From Paenibacillus psychroresistens (GTDB lineage: Bacteria; Bacillota; Bacilli; Paenibacillales; NBRC-103111), in NCBI RefSeq assembly GCF_009728935.1, contig NZ_CP034235.1, positions 1,148,501-1,212,500 of the forward strand: a DNA stretch of 64,000 nucleotides. Reading direction: 5' to 3'. Position numbers and translations under genes: made by a program. Of this stretch, positions 8,021 to 16,293 are shown piece after piece. The notes beneath the pieces were generated by a model that saw only the letters and a program-made list of their open reading frames with translations, was not told where the DNA came from and searched no databases. Position 1 is the first letter of the stretch; each line of letters opens with the position of its first letter.

Positions 8021-8652
8021 CCATTGTCACGGATAAGAATAACTGGATTAACAGCTATATTCCTCAGTGGATTGAATCCTTAAAACCACGTAAAAACCAA
8101 GTTACTTGGGTGCATGATGCCAAGGATATTCAACCAGGCTTTCTAGCTTTTTTCTTGGGCTGTGAACAGATTGTTGGCCGCTCTTTATTAGATTTAAATC
8201 AGCATAATTTAGTTGTACATGCCAGTGATCTGCCGCAAGGCAAGGGCTGGTCACCACTTACATGGAAAATCCTAAATGGGGAGAATCAGATTCCGGTTGT
8301 CCTGTTTGAAGCAGCGGAGCTTGTTGATAGTGGACGAATATATCTTAAACATACTATGCAATTTACTGGCCTAGAGCTAATTGGCGAGCTGCGTGAGGAG
8401 TTAGCCCAGACAACACTTAATCTTTGTAACCAGTTTATTGAGCAATACCCAAGGATTGTAGAGGAAGCTTTGGAGCAGCAAGGCGAGTCTAGCTACTACC
8501 CACGCAGGACTCCGCAGGATAGTCGGATTCGGCCTGAGCTCTCCATTCAAGAGCAATTCCAAATGCTTCGTGTTGCAGATAATGAGAAATATCCCTGTTA
8601 CTTCGAGCTTGGTGGAGAAACCTACATACTCAAAATAGAAAAGCGAGGTTAA
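8005..8652 (+). CDS. formyltransferase-like protein, candidate replacement for the PseH acetyltransferase
   Basis: This 215-residue protein resembles the catalytic domain of 10-formyltetrahydrofolate-dependent formyltransferases. The key stretch is LVVHASDLPQGKGWSPL, like the HPSLLPxxRG loop, followed by FEAAELVDSGRIY with the conserved Asp-x-Gly. In classical members an Asn lies two residues before the loop His; here that position is Val, with an Asn four residues before the His. It sits between pseG and pseI where PseH would be expected, and no GNAT gene is present in the operon. I infer that it acylates the C4 amino group of the UDP sugar, giving a formylated pseudaminic acid. A different acyl donor is possible. 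Confidence 0.7.
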   Translation: MVGHITIVTDKNNWINSYIPQWIESLKPRKNQVTWVHDAKDIQPGFLAFFLGCEQIVGRSLLDLNQHNLVVHASDLPQGKGWSPLTWKILNGENQIPVVLFEAAELVDSGRIYLKHTMQFTGLELIGELREELAQTTLNLCNQFIEQYPRIVEEALEQQGESSYYPRRTPQDSRIRPELSIQEQFQMLRVADNEKYPCYFELGGETYILKIEKRG

Positions 8653-8659
8653 CTAAGTG

Positions 8660-9709
8660 ATGAGTGAAATAAAGCTAGGCAATCGCAGTGTAGGTGTGGG
8701 GCATCCCCCATTTATCATTGCAGAGATGTCAGGAAACCATAACCAGTCTTTAGAGATAGCATTGGAAATAGTAGATGCTGCTGCTGATGCAGGGGCACAT
8801 GCACTTAAACTGCAAACATACACGGCTGATCTGATGACATTGAATTTGGATTATGGTGATTTCTATATCGATGATCCAACTAGTCTGTGGAAAGGGCGCT
8901 CGCTTTATCAGCTATATGAAGAAGCCTATACCCCATGGGAGTGGCATAAGCCGATCTTCGATCGTTGCAGAGAGCGTGGCATCACACCCTTCAGTACACC
9001 GTTTCACCCAGATTCGATAGATTTTCTTGAAGAGCTGGATGTCCCTTTCTATAAAATAGCTTCTTTTGAAAATAACGATTTGCCATTAATTAAATATGCT
9101 GCATCTAAAGGTAAGCCGCTTATTATTTCTACGGGAATGGCGTCTTTAGCTGAGCTGGAAGAAACGGTTACGGCTGCACGTGAAGGTGGCTGCAAGGAGC
9201 TGATTTTACTTAAATGCACAAGCAGCTATCCGGCAACGCCACTGGACAGCAATATCAATACAATTCCACATATGCGAGAATTATTCGGCTGCGAGATTGG
9301 TTTATCCGACCATACCTTGGGCATTGGTGCAGCGGTAGCGAGTGTTGTACTTGGAGCGACCGTGATTGAAAAGCATTTCACGATTTCAAGAGCAGCCGGT
9401 GGGGTGGATGCTGCTTTTTCATTAGAGCCGCATGAGATGAAGCTGTTGGTGGAGGAGACCGAACGGGCATGGCAAGCCTTGGGGCATATCAGCTATGGAC
9501 GCAGTGATAAGGAAAGTCAGTCGCTTAAGTTCAGACGCTCACTTTACATCAGCCAGGATTTGCAGCTGGGTGATACGCTAAACGAGCATAATTTAAAAAT
9601 CATTCGACCAGGCTACGGCTTGGCTCCTAAATACATGGATCGTTTTATCGGGAAGAAGCTGGCGAAAGCAGCCAAAGCAGGCACTGCGTTAAGCTGGGAC
9701 ATGATTTAA
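8660..9709 (+). CDS. pseI: pseudaminic acid synthase
   Basis: PseI condenses the 2,4-diacylamido-trideoxy-altrose with phosphoenolpyruvate. The NeuB-type TIM barrel covers about residues 15-270, with EMSGNHNQS, KLQTYTADLMTL, STGMASL, KCTSSYP and GLSDHTLGIGA. The C-terminal SAF (antifreeze-like) domain follows from FRRSLYISQDLQLGD to the end. The 349-residue length is normal. The ATG at 8660 directly follows a possible GTG at 8657, and neither has a strong ribosome site, which fits coupling to the gene ending 8 bases upstream. NeuB or legionaminate synthase are alternatives, but the neighbours favour Pse. Confidence 0.9.
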   Translation: MSEIKLGNRSVGVGHPPFIIAEMSGNHNQSLEIALEIVDAAADAGAHALKLQTYTADLMTLNLDYGDFYIDDPTSLWKGRSLYQLYEEAYTPWEWHKPIFDRCRERGITPFSTPFHPDSIDFLEELDVPFYKIASFENNDLPLIKYAASKGKPLIISTGMASLAELEETVTAAREGGCKELILLKCTSSYPATPLDSNINTIPHMRELFGCEIGLSDHTLGIGAAVASVVLGATVIEKHFTISRAAGGVDAAFSLEPHEMKLLVEETERAWQALGHISYGRSDKESQSLKFRRSLYISQDLQLGDTLNEHNLKIIRPGYGLAPKYMDRFIGKKLAKAAKAGTALSWDMI

Positions 9710-9730
9710 GTGAGTAAAGAAGGGGAACGA

Positions 9731-10279
9731 GTGCCTCGCCATTCCTTGCGGAAATCGAACATGCTGATCCTGCTAGTATTTGTTTTAATGTGGATGGGAC
9801 TGATATTTACGCTCTCTTCTCAGCCTTACGAATCGCAGGACTTGAAGCCTTGGCTGCATCGGGTATTATCATTTGAACGAATTCCGCGTTATCTCAACCA
9901 TATTCAATTGCATTATGGCGGTCATCTAATCAGTGTTAAAACCCTAGGTCTAACGGGATTCGTGGAGTTCATTATCCGAAAGTCAGCCCATGTAACGGAA
10001 TATGCCATTCTAGGTGTGCTTATTTTTCAATCATTGCGAATTGTTTTTCCAAGGTTTAGAGGAATTTCGTTAATCAGCATCAGCTTATGTTATATCTATG
10101 CGATAACGGATGAATACCATCAATCCTTTGTTGCAGATCGGACGCCCTTGTTCGCAGATGTACTTTTGGATACGGGGGGAGCTACTCTAGGGGTTTTATT
10201 GTTTATAATTCTTAGCAAAATATTCGTATTCCTCTATCGTAAAATATTCGCCTACAGCTTAAAAAATAAAGAGGTGTAA
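9731..10279 (+). CDS. VanZ-like membrane protein
   Basis: The protein has four hydrophobic segments and the VanZ family landmarks RKSAHVTEYAILG and TDEYHQSFVADR...DVLLDTGGATLG. VanZ proteins occur widely in surface-polymer loci of Bacillota and their biochemical role is unsettled. An in-frame GTG at 9710 also exists, but AAAGAAGGGG ends 5 bases before the GTG at 9731, so I start there (182 residues). It follows pseI closely and precedes the first glycosyltransferase, so it is probably co-transcribed. Confidence 0.8.
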   Translation: MPRHSLRKSNMLILLVFVLMWMGLIFTLSSQPYESQDLKPWLHRVLSFERIPRYLNHIQLHYGGHLISVKTLGLTGFVEFIIRKSAHVTEYAILGVLIFQSLRIVFPRFRGISLISISLCYIYAITDEYHQSFVADRTPLFADVLLDTGGATLGVLLFIILSKIFVFLYRKIFAYSLKNKEV

Positions 10280-10280
10280 G

Positions 10281-11456
10281 ATGAAAAATATCCTATTTAT
10301 CCAGCCCTATGCCAGTCAGATAGGGGGAGTGGATACAGTGTTGTTGCAGCTGATTCAAGGCTTGGATGTTGGCCAGTATAAAAGCTATGTGCTGCTATCT
10401 GCTCCTAGTCCATATGTGGAAAAGTATAAAGCTTTGGGGGCAGAGATTATCTATGGCCCTATAGCCGTATTCGGTAAACCGACTAGTGTGGGTTATTATT
10501 TGCATAATTTTGTTAAGCTTTTTAGGTCGATTCCATTTCTATTGCGGGTGGTTAAGGAATTCCAAATTGATCTGATTCACTCGCATAAAATGGAGGTGAT
10601 GGGCGCTAATTTTGTAGGTAAATGGGTAGGGATTCCAACTGTGCAAACGATTCATGAATTGCCTCGACGACCGCTATTCGCTTATAAAATCATTGCCTGG
10701 ATGAATCACTTAATGAATGACAGAGTTATTGTGCTTTGTGAACGCAGTAAAATTATGTTTCGCTGGTTCAATCAAGAATCATCCAAGCTAATTAAAATTT
10801 ATAATGGAATCGCAGTTAAAGCCAGTACAAGCCCAAGTCATTCTATGGCGCTTAAGCAGCAGCTGAATCTGGAGCCTTCAAGTAAGCTGCTTATAACGAT
10901 AGCGAGACTTTCACCTATGAAAGGCTTGGAATACCTATTCGAAGCAGCAGCACTCATTCGTACTATACATCCGGATATTAAATTTGTCATTGTTGGTGAT
11001 GTGGCATTTGCTCATGAAAAGGTTTATAAAGATCAGCTGCACGCTAGAATAGAAAGCTTGGGACTTCAGAATACCGTTTTCATGCTAGGGCTAAGAAGAG
11101 ATGTAACAGAGCTTATTGAGCAGTCCGATATCCTCGTACTTCCTTCGGTTTATGATATTTTTCCCACAGTTATTCTCGAGGCCATGAGCGGCGGATTGCC
11201 CATTATTGCGACAGATGTGGGCGGCATCCCCGAGATGGTTAGACCAGAAATAGGTATCATCGTTCCACCACAGAATACAGAGGCACTGAAGAATGCGATT
11301 CTTACTATGTGCGAGCTAGATTATAAATTAATGGGCCAGCAAGCGAAAAAATTATTTTATGAAGAGTTTACTCAAGAGCAATATGTGAATCAAACGATTG
11401 CCGTCTATGAATCCTTGTTTGCCACACAAAAGCTAGTTTTGGTTGAGTATGAATAA
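10281..11456 (+). CDS. GT4-type glycosyltransferase
   Basis: This 391-residue GT-B enzyme has an N-terminal acceptor domain beginning with IQPYASQIGGVDTVLLQL and a C-terminal donor domain with TIARLSPMKGLEYLFEAA. The E-x7-E type donor site lies around FPTVILEAMSGGLPIIATDVGG. Members transfer a sugar from a nucleotide donor to a lipid-linked glycan on the cytoplasmic side. GAGGTG precedes the ATG, two bases after the VanZ-like gene. Donor and acceptor cannot be read from sequence; it probably builds the repeat unit that the flippase and polymerase at 18.6-22.8 kb handle. Confidence 0.88.
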   Translation: MKNILFIQPYASQIGGVDTVLLQLIQGLDVGQYKSYVLLSAPSPYVEKYKALGAEIIYGPIAVFGKPTSVGYYLHNFVKLFRSIPFLLRVVKEFQIDLIHSHKMEVMGANFVGKWVGIPTVQTIHELPRRPLFAYKIIAWMNHLMNDRVIVLCERSKIMFRWFNQESSKLIKIYNGIAVKASTSPSHSMALKQQLNLEPSSKLLITIARLSPMKGLEYLFEAAALIRTIHPDIKFVIVGDVAFAHEKVYKDQLHARIESLGLQNTVFMLGLRRDVTELIEQSDILVLPSVYDIFPTVILEAMSGGLPIIATDVGGIPEMVRPEIGIIVPPQNTEALKNAILTMCELDYKLMGQQAKKLFYEEFTQEQYVNQTIAVYESLFATQKLVLVEYE

Positions 11457-11492
11457 ACAATAGATTGAGTGGGGATTAGGGGGAGATTGAGC

Positions 11493-12623
11493 TTGATACG
11501 AACTGCATCTGATCAAAGAAAGTTATTTGTTTGCACAAAACCATATCAATATATGATTGCTAGATTAATTAAACAAGGAAGCGAGTTTGAACAGTGTGAC
11601 ATCTTAATTCTTGATCATTTTTACGAAGCAGTAGATTTTTGTAAAAAAACGAAACAAACAGGTACTTGGCATAAAGTAATGTATTTTGATGATGGCATGC
11701 TCGATGATTATAAGCTAAAGCTGAATCCAGTCGAAAAGTATCACTTTTACCATTCGTGGAAGCATTTCTTGCCTGCGATGATGGAGGATATCTCCATGTA
11801 TTCAGAGGTGTTTTTAGCTCATGACTTTGTTGCTGTGGAATATGCGATTATGCGTAAGTTTAGCAGTGAAGGGAAGAAAGTAACTATTTTTGAAGAGGGC
11901 TACAGTAACTATATTAATAACAGCACGCATGAGACTTTGATCATGAAGGGGTTAAAAAGGATTTCTCCTTGGTTGGGTTTACCAGGAGGGTACTTTGGCA
12001 GTTTAAAATGGGTCGATTCCGTTTGGGTTCAACGTCCTCAATTAATTATAGAGGATTTAAACAATCCCATTCGTTTTAAAGCTAAGCCGCTCCCTATGCA
12101 ATTGACCGAGTTCCTGCAGCTCCCAGAAATCATTGAAGAGATGTACATTCTGTTTCCGGAGATTGCAGAGATAGATGCTCATATTCAAGGAGCTGAAGTC
12201 ATCTCTGTGGTATTAACCGAATCCTGGCACGATGAAATCCCAGATCGGGATCTCTATGTGAACCAAATTGTTTCTAAGGTAAATGAAATTGTTCAGAATG
12301 AAGACTCTCTAATATTTATTAAACAGCATCCAGGTGAGAATTTACCGATGCAATGGGATTCCAAGCAGATCGTTTTGCTGCCGAAGCAGCTTCCATTTGA
12401 ATTATTATATTTAATCATGAAGAAGCATAGGCTTAAAAAGGTCAATTTATTCTCTTTTGGAAGTACAGCGATTTTGAATCTATATCATTTATGCAAAGAA
12501 GACGGCAGTCTGGATATCTACCTTTTCGGTGAAAGTATGAGTCGTACACATTACATGGCATTGAAATTTCCGCGCTTTTGTGAACTGGCCACAAAGTTTC
12601 ATGTTCAGTTTAAGATTGTTTAG
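11493..12623 (+). CDS. sialyltransferase-motif glycosyltransferase, candidate pseudaminyltransferase
   Basis: This protein of about 376 residues lacks GT4 signatures. It does show the ordered short motifs of bacterial GT-B sialyltransferases (GT52/GT38/GT80 type): an acidic-acidic-Gly motif in TIFEEGYSNY, a His-Pro motif in FIKQHPGENL, and a Ser-rich motif in LFSFGSTAILN. Those enzymes use CMP-activated nonulosonic acids, and this gene lies just downstream of the pathway making one, so transfer of pseudaminic acid is a reasonable inference. I choose TTG at 11493 because AGGGGGA lies 8 bases upstream; a GTG at 11469 would put that site inside the gene. Confidence 0.6.
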   Translation: MIRTASDQRKLFVCTKPYQYMIARLIKQGSEFEQCDILILDHFYEAVDFCKKTKQTGTWHKVMYFDDGMLDDYKLKLNPVEKYHFYHSWKHFLPAMMEDISMYSEVFLAHDFVAVEYAIMRKFSSEGKKVTIFEEGYSNYINNSTHETLIMKGLKRISPWLGLPGGYFGSLKWVDSVWVQRPQLIIEDLNNPIRFKAKPLPMQLTEFLQLPEIIEEMYILFPEIAEIDAHIQGAEVISVVLTESWHDEIPDRDLYVNQIVSKVNEIVQNEDSLIFIKQHPGENLPMQWDSKQIVLLPKQLPFELLYLIMKKHRLKKVNLFSFGSTAILNLYHLCKEDGSLDIYLFGESMSRTHYMALKFPRFCELATKFHVQFKIV

Positions 12624-12726
12624 AGAAAAAGAGGTATAGGATGAAGGAAAAATCAGGCTTACATTTTATTATGTGACGGAGATACAAACCATAATAAGAG
12701 GTATATTGGAGGCGCTAAATTAACAG
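12624..12726 (+). other. short gap with a possible gene remnant
   Basis: The gap holds a second ribosome site and ATG (12641) that open an 11-codon frame ending at 12676. One added A near 12653 would join this start to a frame reading RLTFYYVTEIQ and then IIRGILEALN before a stop. The last residues match the C-terminus of the glycosyltransferase ending at 21311 (VRGILEALN). It may be the scar of a deleted gene, or chance. Confidence 0.3.
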
Positions 12727-13917
12727 ATGAAAATTTTATTTCTTTCGTGGGCTTATCCAAAAAGCAATACTCCTTATTTAGGCATTTGGGCACATCAACA
12801 AGCATTAGCGTTAAAGGATAAAGGGGTAGAAGTTGATGTAGTGAATATTGTTCCGTACGCCCCCAAGTTTGCTGGGTTTATTTCAGAGAAAATAAAAAAA
12901 TATGCTCATATCGAAAAACAGGAACGGTATGAAGGCATACTTGTCCAACATCCACGGTTTTTCAGAGCAAAACCAAATTCTTATTTAGATAAGATACTTT
13001 CACGGTTTTTTTGGTTTCAATCGAAACGAATTGCTGTAGATCTAGAAAGTGAAGTCGATATTTCTACATTCTCTCTTATTCATGCCCATAACTTATTTCC
13101 GGATGGAGCCATTGCTTACCTGCTTCATAAAAAATTTAATATACCCTATGTAATTACCCTGCATGATGTCGATCAATATAATAGCTGTCCTGAAAAAGGC
13201 TTTCAACGAAAGCTTTCTTTACGGATTCTTGAAAAAGCGAAAAAAGTACTCGTTGTGAGCAAAAGGGTAAAAAACAATATTGAAACTCATGTGAATAATA
13301 ATCAACTGCAGCTGTTTTACAACACATATTGGACCTATGCAAGGAAAAAAGAACGCACGAATAATCATAGCAATAAAATAATTACGATTGCCTCATTAAT
13401 TGAACGTAAAGGAGTTCATATCATACTGCAGGCGTTTAAAAGGATATGGGATACCCACCCTGATTATGAGCTTATTATTATCGGAAACGGCTCACAATTG
13501 TTGCCATTAATGAAGCTAGCAAAGGAATTAAATATTGATAAGCATGTCACATTTACTGGTGTTTTGGAGCATCAAGAGGCAATGGCATGGCTGACACAAG
13601 CCACAATTTTCTGTTTGCCCAGCTGGGATGAGGCATTTGGAGTAGTCTATGCAGAAGCTATGTCCTATGGGATTCCAATTATTGGCTGTAAAGGCGAAGG
13701 GATCGAAGACCTAGTGACGAATCAAGTGAATGGAATGCTAGTCGAAGCGGAAAGCGTAGATGAGCTGGAAAAGGCACTTAAATTTCTAATCGAGCATTCG
13801 GATAAAGCCAAACAAATCGGTCAAAGTGGCAGGGAGAGTATTAAAGAGTTAGGGCCGGACTTATTTGGAGATCGACTTAAGCAATTGTATCAGGAAATCA
13901 TTCAAAATATCGACTAA
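12727..13917 (+). CDS. GT4-type glycosyltransferase
   Basis: The 396-residue protein begins MKILFLSWAYPKSNTPYLG and has the GT4 donor domain landmarks SLIERKGVHIILQAF and EAFGVVYAEAMSYGIPIIG, with the E-x7-E pair in the second. It carries no signal peptide and should act at the cytoplasmic membrane face. TTGGAGG lies upstream of the ATG. It is the last gene of the rightward pse run and is followed at once by a strong terminator hairpin that begins at its stop codon. Local codon use is more AT-rich than in the pse genes. Confidence 0.87.
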   Translation: MKILFLSWAYPKSNTPYLGIWAHQQALALKDKGVEVDVVNIVPYAPKFAGFISEKIKKYAHIEKQERYEGILVQHPRFFRAKPNSYLDKILSRFFWFQSKRIAVDLESEVDISTFSLIHAHNLFPDGAIAYLLHKKFNIPYVITLHDVDQYNSCPEKGFQRKLSLRILEKAKKVLVVSKRVKNNIETHVNNNQLQLFYNTYWTYARKKERTNNHSNKIITIASLIERKGVHIILQAFKRIWDTHPDYELIIIGNGSQLLPLMKLAKELNIDKHVTFTGVLEHQEAMAWLTQATIFCLPSWDEAFGVVYAEAMSYGIPIIGCKGEGIEDLVTNQVNGMLVEAESVDELEKALKFLIEHSDKAKQIGQSGRESIKELGPDLFGDRLKQLYQEIIQNID

Positions 13918-13948
13918 GAGCCCCATGAATGAATTCATGGGGCTCTTA
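13915..13948. terminator. intrinsic terminator ending the pse/glycosyltransferase operon
   Basis: A perfect 15-bp stem with a TGAA loop starts with the stop codon of the glycosyltransferase gene. GC-rich GAGCCCC pairs are at its core. The short gap to the convergent SGNH gene suggests it may work in both directions. Confidence 0.75.
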
Positions 13949-14093
13949 CAGAACCGTTCCAGCTTCCCTTGTGCACCTTAAAGTTAATTCATTCTTCGAT
14001 AGCTTTGTTACCTCGTTAAAAATTCGGTAATCCCCCTGCTTGAGCGGCAACAGATCACTAAGTCATCTCTTAACGCCTATGAATTTGTCCTTT

Positions 14094-15263
14094 CTAAAGG
14101 ACTTCGTTCGAAATAAAACCGATGATTTCGACTGATGTGTCTGTGGCTTCCTCACTCTTGTTACCGTTAATCTGTATTTTTACTTTATGTGGGCCTTTAG
14201 CAAATTGATCCCCGATGATAAAGGTATTGATATTCTTAAACGGACAATAATTATCTAGCTCCTTAATAAATTTTCCATCCACGTAAAGATCGAATTTTCC
14301 TCCAGTAGGTGTTTGCATGAGCATAAGGCCGATTGAATTACCATTAACTGTGGTTTCTAAGTTATTTCCTTTGACCGAGCCAATTGAATTACCTTTTGCA
14401 GAAGAAAATCCATTTATGATGGAATAGTTATTATTAAAGCTAAATGTTTTATATTCATCGGATTTAACAAACAATGGTTTTGCGTCAATAGAATAGTTTA
14501 CCTTTTTATTCTGCTGCAGGTTTGAATGAATGGTATCTATAATCAAATTGTAATATAGCTCTTGACCTTTGCTTGATGGGTGCGCTTTGTCGATAGTCAA
14601 AATTTCATCAGAGTAACCGGATTGTTGGAATGCTAGTCTTGTATCTATTATATTCAGATCGTATTGTTTGGCTAGCTTCATCATCACTTCAGGATAACCT
14701 TTGGTACCAACACCATTCTCAATGATTAAAAATATCTCCGGATTACCTTTCTCTTCTTTAATTTGCTTAATTAATCTTTCATAAATACTTGAATAAATTT
14801 CTAAGGGTAAAACACCTTGATCGTTTTGTCCAAAACAAATAAAAGCTAGGTCGTACTGATCTTTTAGCGAAGTTTTTGTTAGATTATAATCTGTCCAACC
14901 ACCTAATACGGAAGCGCCCCCCCTGGATAGATTGGTAGTAAAGTTTGTAACTTTATACTCATTAGCCAAAGCGGATGTTAAGCGGGCAAACCATTTTTCA
15001 TCGGCATTTTGAGCGCCAGTTCCTTGCCCAATGCTGTCTCCAACGATTAAGGTTCGGATGAATTCATTCGCTCTTATTTTGTCATACAAATCCCTGGTGG
15101 ATTTGTTTATTAATGCGCCGCTCGACTCCGAAATCGGCATGGAGGCTAATAATTCTAGCTTCCTATCATACTCTTGTTTTAAATCATAAATTAAAAAAAT
15201 AAAACCAGCTACAAGTATCGCAAGAAGAGTACTTTGCAATATTTTTTTTCTCTTTGACGACAT
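14094..15263 (-). CDS. membrane-anchored SGNH/GDSL hydrolase
   Basis: One N-terminal membrane segment (STLLAILVAGFIFLIYDL) anchors an extracytoplasmic SGNH-hydrolase domain. Block I is LIVGDSIGQGTGA with the nucleophile Ser, block III is CFGQNDQG, and block V is DKAHPSSKG with the Asp-x-x-His pair. The last 110 or so residues form a beta-rich domain. Such enzymes often add or remove O-acetyl groups on surface polysaccharides, which fits the location. I prefer the ATG at 15263, with AGGTG nine bases upstream; a GTG at 15275 is the longer option. A 51-bp palindrome lies directly upstream. Confidence 0.8.
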   Translation of the reverse strand: MSSKRKKILQSTLLAILVAGFIFLIYDLKQEYDRKLELLASMPISESSGALINKSTRDLYDKIRANEFIRTLIVGDSIGQGTGAQNADEKWFARLTSALANEYKVTNFTTNLSRGGASVLGGWTDYNLTKTSLKDQYDLAFICFGQNDQGVLPLEIYSSIYERLIKQIKEEKGNPEIFLIIENGVGTKGYPEVMMKLAKQYDLNIIDTRLAFQQSGYSDEILTIDKAHPSSKGQELYYNLIIDTIHSNLQQNKKVNYSIDAKPLFVKSDEYKTFSFNNNYSIINGFSSAKGNSIGSVKGNNLETTVNGNSIGLMLMQTPTGGKFDLYVDGKFIKELDNYCPFKNINTFIIGDQFAKGPHKVKIQINGNKSEEATDTSVEIIGFISNEVL

Positions 15264-15281
15264 ATTCTGCTTCACCTACCT

Positions 15282-15332
15282 CAATTATCATAATTATATG
15301 ATACATAATGTATCATATAATTATGATAATTG
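15282..15332. promoter_or_regulatory. perfect 51-bp palindrome with operator core and -10 boxes in both directions
   Basis: Two exact 25-base arms flank a single A at 15307. The core GATACATAATGTATC (15300-15314) is the island's operator. On the plus strand TATAAT (15316-15321) begins two bases after the operator, the same offset as in the pseB and 18061 promoters. By symmetry TATAAT also reads on the minus strand at 15298-15293. No good -35 box is present in either direction. It lies between the SGNH gene and the collagen-like gene, so it may control both. Confidence 0.7.
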
Positions 15333-15412
15333 AAACCTTTTATATAGATAAAAGCATATTAATTCTTATAAGCATAAGCAAAAAGTTAATAGAGTGCATA
15401 GATTAATTACGT

Positions 15413-15433
15413 AAGAACTGGCGTAGCCGGTTC
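15413..15433. other. hairpin in the leader of the collagen-like gene
   Basis: AGAACTGGC pairs with GCCGGTTCT around a GTA loop, with one G-T pair. It has no U-run, so it is not a typical terminator. It lies about 50 bases before the ribosome site of the collagen-like gene and could affect mRNA stability. Confidence 0.4.
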
Positions 15434-15485
15434 TCCTGAATCGGTTTGTTAAACTAATTTAATTAGAGTGGGAGGTATAAATAAC

Positions 15486-16280
15486 ATGAGTGACTTAACA
15501 ATTTCATCACCGATAACGGTATCAATAACTGCCCAGCCATCCGTATTTTCGGATTATATTGGAAATGCTCCAAGCTTTGTAGGAAGTTGGGGTGGGAATT
15601 CGTTTTGGGGTATTGGCTCAAATGGCACTAACTCTAACAGTATCCAATTAGGTATTACATCTCAAGATCAACACAGCTGGGATAACACAATTGCATTTAC
15701 TCTAAACCTACCGAATGGAACTGTAAATGCAGTAAATCATGTTGGGAAATTAAATGGATCAATGATTACTGTTGGGGCGGCTATACCAACACAACCTATG
15801 GTTAAGGATGTATGGATAGATACTTCAGCCGCATCTTTTCTATTGAAGGTATATAACGGTTCAGTTTGGGTTGTAGTTGGTACAGGCGGAGGCGGTGCTG
15901 GCCCAGCAGGGCCACAGGGTCCAGCAGGTCCGGCAGGCCCAGCAGGTCCAGCGGGCGCAGTAGGTCCAGCGGGAGCAGTAGGTCCAGCAGGCGCAGTAGG
16001 TCCAGCGGGCGCTGCAGGTCCAGCGGGCGCAGCAGGTCCAGCGGGCGCAGCAGGTCCAGCGGGCGCAGTAGGTCCAGCAGGTCCAGCGGGTCCGCAAGGT
16101 CCACAAGGTCCTGGTGGTGGTGGGGGAAGTGCTCCAATAGCAGTTAACGCATTACCTACACCAAGTGCAAGCTATCGGTATCTTCAATATGTATTAATTG
16201 GTCCTGCGGGAGTCCCTGATAAATTGTTTTGGTGTAAAAAGCTAGCTAATGGTGCGTTCGATTGGTACGAATTAGGATAA
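15486..16280 (+). CDS. collagen-like Gly-X-Y repeat protein
   Basis: The 264-residue protein has an N-terminal region of about 130 residues with no signal peptide, ending [25 protein letters not shown], a pattern common in phage tail and bacterial surface fibres. A collagen-like tract of roughly 25 triplets dominated by GPA and GAV/GAA follows, then a GGGGG linker and a 50-residue C-terminal domain. Such tracts form triple helices; in Bacillaceae similar proteins (BclA type) form glycosylated spore-surface filaments. GGGAGGT at 15469-15475 selects the ATG at 15486 over an upstream GTG. Placement inside a pseudaminic-acid island makes a glycosylated filament plausible. Confidence 0.85.
   Translation: MSDLTISSPITVSITAQPSVFSDYIGNAPSFVGSWGGNSFWGIGSNGTNSNSIQLGITSQDQHSWDNTIAFTLNLPNGTVNAVNHVGKLNGSMITVGAAIPTQPMVKDVWIDTSAASFLLKVYNGSVWVVVGTGGGGAGPAGPQGPAGPAGPAGPAGAVGPAGAVGPAGAVGPAGAAGPAGAAGPAGAAGPAGAVGPAGPAGPQGPQGPGGGGGSAPIAVNALPTPSASYRYLQYVLIGPAGVPDKLFWCKKLANGAFDWYELG
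15898..16125 (+). repeat. Gly-X-Y coding repeats, 9- and 18-bp units
   Basis: The DNA repeats units of the form GGTCCAGCGGGCGCA and relatives, encoding GPAGA(A/V). Near-identical codons in adjacent units mean the tract can expand or contract by slippage, so length may differ between strains. Confidence 0.8.
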
Positions 16281-16293
16281 GGAGGAGAAAAAA

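Noticed and set aside
15398..15406. Sigma-K-like -10 (CATAGATTA) before the collagen-like gene
   Set aside because: It matches CATAnnnTA, but no AC-containing -35 at the right distance was found, so sporulation control is not shown by this site.
15802..16137. Minus-strand frames opposite the collagen-like tract
   Set aside because: They are low-complexity shadows of the Gly-X-Y repeat with no ribosome site.
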